Assembly (NCBI GenBank): GCA_045544195.1
Contig: JAZPYO010000049.1
Span: forward strand, 1-11,418
DNA length: 11,418 bases
Origin: RGIG7213 sp045544195
Lineage (GTDB): Bacteria; Bacillota; Clostridia; Oscillospirales; CAG-272
Direction of reading: 5' to 3'
The notes under the pieces were generated by a model. That model was given only the letters and a program-made list of their open reading frames with translations, made no database searches and was not told the DNA's origin. A program made the translations under genes and the position numbers. Positions within the stretch are counted from its first letter, which is position 1. Each line of letters starts with the position of its first letter. This document shows positions 6,857-11,418 of this stretch, in pieces.

Positions 6857-6932
6857 GGGCGCATGCTGATCGGATGATCAGCCATACCGACATCAGTCGG
6901 TATGATTCGGTACATTTACCGAATATGCGCCC
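6857..6932 (+). other. perfect four-way-junction structured element
   Basis: This is 76 nt of fully complementary DNA. The closing stem GGGCGCAT (6857-6864) pairs with ATGCGCCC (6925-6932). Inside, in order, are GCTGATC-GGAT-GATCAGC (6865-6882, 7 bp), CATACCGAC-ATCA-GTCGGTATG (6883-6904, 9 bp) and ATTCGGTA-CATT-TACCGAAT (6905-6924, 8 bp). Every pair is Watson-Crick, every loop is 4 nt, and no base is unpaired at the junction. It sits in the 202-nt gap between the alcohol dehydrogenase and nfnA, ending about 75 nt before the nfnA start. It could be a structured leader RNA, a processing signal or a palindromic mobile repeat. It does not fit a tRNA or any riboswitch class I can recognise. Confidence 0.8.
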
Positions 6933-7007
6933 GAAACGCAAGCTTCATTCTGACCGCTTTTTATATGCGGCGATCATACATATAACTACAACAAAGAGGT
7001 GGATGTC

Positions 7008-7892
7008 TTGTATAAGATATTATCTAAAAAACAACTTAATCCTACTGTTACTCAAATGCAGATACTTGCACCGCTTGTCGCAAAAAAGGCGCAGCCAGGG
7101 CAATTTATTATTTTACGCGTCGATGAGGACGGTGAAAGAATACCGCTTACCGTAGCAGGAACAGATTCTGACGAAGGCAGCGTAAAAATAATTTTTCAGA
7201 TCGTCGGGGCTACGACCAAGGCGTTGAACGAAAAGCAGGTCGGTGAGCATATACATGATTTCGTAGGTCCGCTCGGTAACGCTACAGAGCTTGACGGCTT
7301 GAAAAATGTCTGTATCGTGGGGGGCGGTGTCGGATGTGCTATCGCCATGCCGATAGCACAGGAATTGCGCAAGCGCGGTGCCGATGTTACGGGAATAATA
7401 GGCTTTCGCACAAAAGACCTTGTTATCCTCGAGAACGAATTCCGCGCCTGCTGCAACGAGCTTTGCGTAATGACCGACGACGGCTCGTACGGTGAACGCG
7501 GAAACGTTACAATACCGCTCAGACAAATGCTTGAAAGCGGTAAAAGATTCGACATGATAATCGCAATAGGTCCTCTTGTGATGATGAAGTATACCGTTCA
7601 GACCGCACGTCCGTTCGAAGCTCCCGTTACGGTATCTATGAACCCGATAATGATAGACGGAACGGGTATGTGCGGAGGCTGCCGTCTTACAGTCAATAAA
7701 AACGGGCAAAAGCTAACAAAATTTGCCTGTGTTGACGGTCCTGACTTTAACGGATACGAAATTGATTTTGACGAGGCTATGGCGAGAGGAAGAATGTACG
7801 GCGAATTTGAACGCCACGCATACGAGAGCGCCTGCAACCTTTTCAAAAAAGACACATCATCGGACAGCAGTAAGCAGAAGGGAGTGCAATAA
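7008..7892 (+). CDS. nfnA: NADH-dependent ferredoxin:NADP+ oxidoreductase subunit A (NfnA/SudB-like)
   Basis: This is the small FAD and [2Fe-2S] subunit of the Nfn electron-bifurcating transhydrogenase. The same family is often labelled sulfide dehydrogenase subunit or ferredoxin-NADP reductase-like. In the 294-residue product the FAD-binding motif RIPLT is at 44-48 and the nucleotide-binding loop GGGVGC at 105-110. The [2Fe-2S] ligand set D217, C222, C225, C241 (DGTGMCGGC ... FAC) has the aspartate-plus-three-cysteine pattern known for NfnA, unlike the all-cysteine PyrK. I place the start at the TTG at 7008, because GAGGTGG (6996-7002) sits right before it and family members begin near MYKIL. 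A GTG at 6999 overlaps that ribosome binding site. The stop overlaps the nfnB start by 1 nt. Confidence 0.9.
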   Translation: MYKILSKKQLNPTVTQMQILAPLVAKKAQPGQFIILRVDEDGERIPLTVAGTDSDEGSVKIIFQIVGATTKALNEKQVGEHIHDFVGPLGNATELDGLKNVCIVGGGVGCAIAMPIAQELRKRGADVTGIIGFRTKDLVILENEFRACCNELCVMTDDGSYGERGNVTIPLRQMLESGKRFDMIIAIGPLVMMKYTVQTARPFEAPVTVSMNPIMIDGTGMCGGCRLTVNKNGQKLTKFACVDGPDFNGYEIDFDEAMARGRMYGEFERHAYESACNLFKKDTSSDSSKQKGVQ

Positions 7893-9310
7893 TGGCAATA
7901 GAACCGAAAAAGAATATTATGCCGACGCAGGACCCGAAGGAAAGGTCATGCAACTTTCACGAGGTTGCGCTCGGATACGATCTTGAAACGGCGCAAAGAG
8001 AAGCGCATCGCTGTCTTAACTGCAAAAACGAGCCGTGCGTTGAGGGCTGCCCTGTAAACATTGACATTCCGGGCTTTATCGATCTTATCAAAAAAGGAGA
8101 TATAGAGGGATCTTACAGGCACATTTCTCTCTCCTCCTCTTTGCCTGCTGTGTGCGGAAGAGTCTGCCCGCAGGAAAACCAGTGCGAAAAGCTATGTACG
8201 CTCGGTAAAAAATTCGAGCCTGTCGCAATAGGCAGACTTGAAAGATTTGCAGCGGATTTTCACAACAGCAACTGCACATCAGATATCACGGTCCCTGAAA
8301 AAAACGGTCATAAGATCGCAATCGTCGGTGCAGGGCCGTCAGGTCTTACCTGTGCGGGCGATCTTGCCAAAAAGGGCTATGACGTTACGGTATTTGAAGC
8401 GTTACACACGCCCGGCGGTGTTCTTGTGTACGGTATTCCCGAATTCCGTCTTCCCAAATCTATCGTTGCAAAAGAGGTCGAAACTCTTAAGGCGTTGGGC
8501 GTTGACATACAAACTAACGTCGTAATAGGAAAAACCCTGACAGTAGACGAGCTGTTCGAGGAAGGATATGAAGCTGTATTCATAGGCTCGGGGGCGGGCT
8601 TACCGAACTTTATGGGTATCCCGGGAGAATCGCTGAACGGAGTTTATTCGGCAAACGAATTTTTGACAAGAAGCAATCTTATGAAATCATACAGGGGCGA
8701 TTCGTCAACGCCTGTAATGAAGGGCGGCAGGGTCGCTGTTGTAGGCGGCGGAAATGTTGCTATGGATGCCGCACGCACTGCATTGAGAATGGGCGCTGAA
8801 AAAGTAAGCATAATATACAGACGCTCCATGGAAGAGCTTCCCGCGCGGCGCGAGGAGGTTGAGCATGCTATGGAAGAGGGTATAGAATTCATTTTGCTCT
8901 GCAATCCTGTTGAGATCCTTCCGCATGCATTTCCAAACGATCCCAAAAACCCGCTTAACAATTTTGTCAAAGGAATAAAATGCATCAAAATGCAGCTCGG
9001 TGAGCCTGATGAAAAGGGCAGGCGGAGACCTGTTCCGATAGAAAACTCAGAATTTGTAATTGACGTTGATACGGTCATTATGTCTATAGGAACATCGCCG
9101 AACCCTCTTATAAAGAATACTACCGAGGGTCTCAATGTTAATTCTAAAGGCGGTATTATCGTAAACGAGGACGGACTTACATCGCGTGCGGACGTTTATG
9201 CGGGCGGAGATGCCGTAACAGGCGCGGCGACCGTTATATCCGCAATGGGTGCAGGTAAAAGAGCCGCAGAAGCGATAGATCTTGCCATTAAAAGCAAAGA
9301 TCAGCCGTAA
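7892..9310 (+). CDS. nfnB: Nfn subunit B / glutamate synthase small-subunit-like flavoprotein (NfnB/SudA)
   Basis: This is the large FAD and double-[4Fe-4S] subunit, homologous to the GltD small chain of glutamate synthase. With NfnA it couples NADPH to NADH and ferredoxin in the cytoplasm. The 472-residue product shows cluster cysteines C41, C44, C49, C53 and C88, C92, C98, C102. These are followed by the FAD motif GAGPSG (146-151), the NADP(H)-domain motif GGGNVAMDAAR (285-295) and the second FAD contact AGGD (437-440). Its ATG overlaps the nfnA stop as TAATG, with AGAAGGGAG just upstream, so the two are translationally coupled. The adjacent nfnA and the absence of a glutamate synthase large-subunit gene argue for Nfn rather than glutamate synthase. 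Confidence 0.92.
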   Translation: MAIEPKKNIMPTQDPKERSCNFHEVALGYDLETAQREAHRCLNCKNEPCVEGCPVNIDIPGFIDLIKKGDIEGSYRHISLSSSLPAVCGRVCPQENQCEKLCTLGKKFEPVAIGRLERFAADFHNSNCTSDITVPEKNGHKIAIVGAGPSGLTCAGDLAKKGYDVTVFEALHTPGGVLVYGIPEFRLPKSIVAKEVETLKALGVDIQTNVVIGKTLTVDELFEEGYEAVFIGSGAGLPNFMGIPGESLNGVYSANEFLTRSNLMKSYRGDSSTPVMKGGRVAVVGGGNVAMDAARTALRMGAEKVSIIYRRSMEELPARREEVEHAMEEGIEFILLCNPVEILPHAFPNDPKNPLNNFVKGIKCIKMQLGEPDEKGRRRPVPIENSEFVIDVDTVIMSIGTSPNPLIKNTTEGLNVNSKGGIIVNEDGLTSRADVYAGGDAVTGAATVISAMGAGKRAAEAIDLAIKSKDQP

Positions 9311-9345
9311 ATCAGAATTTTGATCTTACAGAACGGAAGATAGAT

Positions 9346-10146
9346 ATGAAGCTTTACATTTCACCTAATCTGTCAAAAGACAGATATATAAAAACATCGC
9401 TTGAATGTATAGAGCAGCTCATCTCAAACGGATTTGAGTGCTACACGAGCGAGCAGGACAGTGTTGCACTTTATGGTGACAAAAGGATCGCCGCTGATGC
9501 TGACATATGCGATGTCATAGTTTCAATAGGCGGAGACGGCTCTGTCCTCAAGGCATCTCATATTGCAATAAAGCATAATAAGGCTCTGTTCGGTATAAAC
9601 GGGGGCAGGCTCGGATATCTGTGTGCTTTTGAAACAAGTGAGCTCAAGGATCTTACAAAGAATGATATTGAAGCATTGGTGCTTTCGGAAAGAAGCATAA
9701 TAACTGATGACAACGGACACATCGCATTTAACGATATCGTGGTAGCAAAAAGCGATTTCGGATCTATCCTTTCGTTCACGGTTCTTTGCAACGGAAATGA
9801 AATATCATCGTTCAGAGGCGACGGAGTCATTATATCAACGCCGACAGGCTCATCGTCGTACAATATGTCTGCAAACGGTCCGTTACTTCTGCCTGAATGT
9901 GAGTGTCTTTCAATAACGCCTATATGCCCGCATTTATCGTGTATCGGTTCAATAGTAGCTCCCGACAGCTGCAATATAACAGTAAAGCTGGCGGACGACT
10001 CGCAAAGCAAAGCCGTTACATACTATGACGGAATACCGATCCAAATGTCTTCCCCGTCGTTAACGGTAAAAAGGTATGAAAGCAAGCTTTCATTGCTTGT
10101 AAAAAAAGAAAACACATCAGTAAACGCACAAAAGCTGAGAAAATGA
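9346..10146 (+). CDS. nadK: NAD kinase
   Basis: NAD kinase phosphorylates NAD to NADP in the cytoplasm and is the only route to NADP in bacteria. The 266-residue product shows the catalytic GGDGS (62-66), the GINGGRLGYL segment (83-92), an ND pair at 129-130 where many members have NE, the long glycine/threonine-rich block starting GDGVIISTPTGSSSY (158-172), and TPICPH (191-196). Length is slightly below the usual 280-300 but no motif is missing. It begins 35 nt after nfnB with the ribosome binding site GGAAGA and is followed by a strong terminator, so it is the last gene of the plus-strand run. Placement behind nfnAB suggests linked control of NADP+ supply and NADPH formation. Confidence 0.95.
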   Translation: MKLYISPNLSKDRYIKTSLECIEQLISNGFECYTSEQDSVALYGDKRIAADADICDVIVSIGGDGSVLKASHIAIKHNKALFGINGGRLGYLCAFETSELKDLTKNDIEALVLSERSIITDDNGHIAFNDIVVAKSDFGSILSFTVLCNGNEISSFRGDGVIISTPTGSSSYNMSANGPLLLPECECLSITPICPHLSCIGSIVAPDSCNITVKLADDSQSKAVTYYDGIPIQMSSPSLTVKRYESKLSLLVKKENTSVNAQKLRK

Positions 10147-10157
10147 AAAATTGACAG

Positions 10158-10197
10158 AAGGATCGGCTCAAGTTAAAGAATTGAGCCGTCCTTTTTT
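10158..10197 (+). terminator. strong intrinsic terminator after nadK
   Basis: CGGCTCAA (10164-10171) pairs with TTGAGCCG (10181-10188) around a 9-nt loop. The stem is extended by AGGA/TCCT across one bulged T and followed by a run of T (10192-10197). It begins 12 nt after the nadK stop codon. Confidence 0.9.
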
Positions 10198-10236
10198 ATT
10201 ATTATAACATATTTTTTCAAAAATTGTGTGAACGCA

Positions 10237-10274
10237 GAGAAAAAGGGTGCCGCGTGTGCGACACCCTTTTTCTC
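10237..10274 (-). terminator. long bidirectional-type terminator hairpin
   Basis: GAGAAAAAGGGTG (10237-10249) pairs perfectly with CACCCTTTTTCTC (10262-10274). After a C/A mismatch, CGC-GTGT-GCG continues the stem to a 4-nt loop. A5 and T5 lie inside the arms, giving a T-run on either strand. It begins 8 nt past the stop of the minus-strand anti-sigma gene, its most likely client, and backs up the nadK terminator 40 nt away. Confidence 0.8.
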
Positions 10275-10282
10275 ATTTACTT

Positions 10283-10918
10283 TTATGGCATACCCCAAGT
10301 CAACAAATCCCAATCTCCGTTATCTGTTCTTGCAAGATACCAACTCCAATCATAATTATAATTGGCATTCCAAGCTCCTCCACCAAATATCGGAGAACGG
10401 AATGAAGTTCTAAACACTATACATTGATCGTATACAATGCCATCATCAGCCAAAGTATTACAGTAATCTAACTCTCTTTCGCAAAAACTGTCGGCTGTAT
10501 AACTTATGGAATAGAGTTTACATCCTTCCCAAGAATCAAACTCATCCTTTATCAGTTCAATCGCAGAATCCATATCCGCTTTGGAGTACATATCAGAAAC
10601 ACCATAATCAATTGTCGCAGGTTTTAGACTTACACAAGCAAAGATAACGAAACAGCACAAAACAATCGACAATGCTGAAACAAGGACTATTCTTTTCCTG
10701 CTTTTCTTCTTTTCCGTTTTCTCTCGACGTGCGATTACTCCGTCCTTTTCTTTTTGAAGTATATCTTCACTTGTATGAGAACATATCTGCTCATAGATCG
10801 CTTTACAATCAGGACACGTATCCAAATGTTCTTTTATCATTTCTGCACTTGCTTCGCTGCAAGCTCCGTCCACATAAAGCGGGAGAATATCTTGAACAAT
10901 TTCACATTGTTTACTCAT
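10283..10918 (-). CDS. membrane-anchored zinc-finger anti-sigma factor
   Basis: This is the predicted anti-sigma factor for the ECF sigma factor encoded just upstream. The 211-residue product has an N-terminal zf-HC2-type zinc finger: an early cysteine (C5), then H31-x3-C35-P-x-C38, in the context LPLYVDGACSEAS. A charged linker follows, then a single transmembrane helix (IVLVSALSIVLCCFVIFACV, about residues 77-96) and an extracytoplasmic domain of about 110 residues ending in a Trp/Tyr-rich tail (WSWYLARTDNGDW). I chose the ATG at 10918, which overlaps the sigma stop as ATGAGTAA and lies 12 nt from AAAGGA; another ATG at 10927 is only 3 nt from that site. The sensor domain was not recognised and its signal is unknown. 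Confidence 0.82.
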   Translation of the reverse strand: MSKQCEIVQDILPLYVDGACSEASAEMIKEHLDTCPDCKAIYEQICSHTSEDILQKEKDGVIARREKTEKKKSRKRIVLVSALSIVLCCFVIFACVSLKPATIDYGVSDMYSKADMDSAIELIKDEFDSWEGCKLYSISYTADSFCERELDYCNTLADDGIVYDQCIVFRTSFRSPIFGGGAWNANYNYDWSWYLARTDNGDWDLLTWGMP

Positions 10919-11396
10919 GTTTCTCATCCATCCTTTCTTGAATTTTTAGTTTGGCACGATGATAAGTAACTCTCGCCCACGTTTCTGTTTTACCAAATAT
11001 AGTGGCGATCTGTGCAAAAGATAGCTCACCGAACACTCGGAGCTGAAAGACCTCTTTGTACGGCTCATCTAAGCGATGCAGAACAAGATGTATGCGGAAA
11101 GCCATATCGGAATCGGCTACGGCTCGTTCTACGTTCTCGTCAGACGGTAGCTCACTGATCTCGCTAATGTCGGCTATGCGCTGACTATTACGCATTTCAT
11201 CGTAATACAGATTCTTGGCAATCGAGCATAGCCAAGTCAGCTCATCAGACTTACCCTTGAATTGTGACTTTGCCGATACCGCTTTATAAAAGGTATTCTG
11301 TGTGATCTCCTCTGCCAACTCGCGATTTTTGGCAAGAGAGACCGCATACGAATAGACCTGCATATAGTAAGAGTTATATAGCTTTTCGTAATCCAT
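10911..11396 (-). CDS. ECF-family RNA polymerase sigma factor (sigma-70 family)
   Basis: This is a 161-residue two-domain alternative sigma factor. Region 2 lies in about residues 1-75 (LYNSYYMQVYSYAVSLAKN, then ELAEEITQNTFYKAV and LTWLCSIAKNLYYDEMR). Region 4 lies in about 100-155, with the helix-turn-helix LSFAQIATIFGKTETWARVTYHRAKLKIQE. There is no region 1.1 or 3, as expected for the ECF group. I chose the ATG at 11396: a near-perfect ribosome binding site (AAAGGAGGTGAT) lies directly upstream, and the alternative GTG at 11408 falls inside that site. It overlaps the anti-sigma start by 8 nt, the usual arrangement of a co-regulated pair. The promoter lies beyond the window edge, and targets cannot be told from this sequence. 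Confidence 0.92.
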   Translation of the reverse strand: MDYEKLYNSYYMQVYSYAVSLAKNRELAEEITQNTFYKAVSAKSQFKGKSDELTWLCSIAKNLYYDEMRNSQRIADISEISELPSDENVERAVADSDMAFRIHLVLHRLDEPYKEVFQLRVFGELSFAQIATIFGKTETWARVTYHRAKLKIQERMDEKHE

Positions 11397-11418
11397 ACTT
11401 ATCATCACCTCCTTTGCG

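Noticed and set aside
6857..6932. tRNA gene suggested by the cloverleaf shape and 76-nt length
   Set aside because: All loops are 4 nt. There is no 7-nt anticodon loop, no TTC-type T-loop, no D-loop and no variable region, and the stem lengths are wrong.
6999..7007. GTG start for nfnA at 6999
   Set aside because: That codon lies within the GAGGTGG ribosome binding site and has no site of its own upstream. The TTG at 7008 is correctly spaced and gives the family's usual N-terminus.
7113..7709. 198-residue minus-strand ORF inside nfnA
   Set aside because: It is antisense to a well-supported gene and shows no family motif, so it is a shadow of the nfnA reading frame.
7892..9310. Glutamate synthase small subunit (gltD)
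   Set aside because: The domain layout is shared, but there is no large-subunit gene and the gene is translationally coupled to an NfnA-type partner with the Asp-Cys3 cluster motif. Nfn is the better call.
10228..10413. 61-residue plus-strand ORF across the terminator hairpin
   Set aside because: It spans a strong hairpin and overlaps the anti-sigma gene on the other strand, with no ribosome binding site. The apparent coding is an artefact of the palindrome.

Overview
The window looks like chromosome from an anaerobic, fermentative, low-to-moderate-GC Firmicute of class Clostridia, most likely an Oscillospiraceae/Ruminococcaceae-type gut bacterium. The reasons are a complete set of [FeFe]-hydrogenase maturases, a bifurcating-type Nfn pair, an iron-type alcohol dehydrogenase, strong GGAGG-type ribosome binding sites, and palindrome-rich intergenic DNA. 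The genus is an inference and is not proven by the sequence.

Layout. Positions 1-303 are non-coding. They hold an array of an ATATCGA-type repeat separated by palindromes with GAA at the centre, a likely terminator for the minus-strand operon, and further small hairpins. Positions 304-4319 (minus) are a four-gene operon, TM1266-like regulator - hydE - hydG - hydF, which builds and loads the H-cluster diiron subsite of [FeFe] hydrogenase. No hydrogenase structural gene is in the window. A divergent promoter region (about 4320-4508) separates it from a plus-strand run: a low-molecular-weight protein tyrosine phosphatase, a YfcE/MJ0936-type metallophosphoesterase, an iron-containing alcohol dehydrogenase, NfnA, NfnB and NAD kinase. 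This run ends at a strong terminator (10158-10197). A second, bidirectional-looking hairpin (10237-10274) closes a convergent minus-strand pair: an ECF sigma factor and its overlapping membrane-anchored zinc-finger anti-sigma factor.

How the genes fit together. The middle of the window reads as a redox-balancing block. NfnAB exchanges electrons among NADH, ferredoxin and NADP+, NAD kinase supplies the NADP+ pool, the alcohol dehydrogenase re-oxidises NAD(P)H, and the divergent hyd operon makes the maturases needed for H2 metabolism from ferredoxin. This is inferred from gene neighbourhood and known family functions.

Most unusual sequence. Two non-coding features stand out. One is a 76-nt element (6857-6932) between the alcohol dehydrogenase and nfnA that folds on paper into a perfect four-way junction: an 8-bp closing stem and three hairpins of 7, 9 and 8 bp, every loop 4 nt, with no unpaired base at the junction. 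The other is the palindrome-spaced ATATCGA array at 1-116. A third candidate is an 11-bp helix that would mask the ribosome binding site of the alcohol dehydrogenase.
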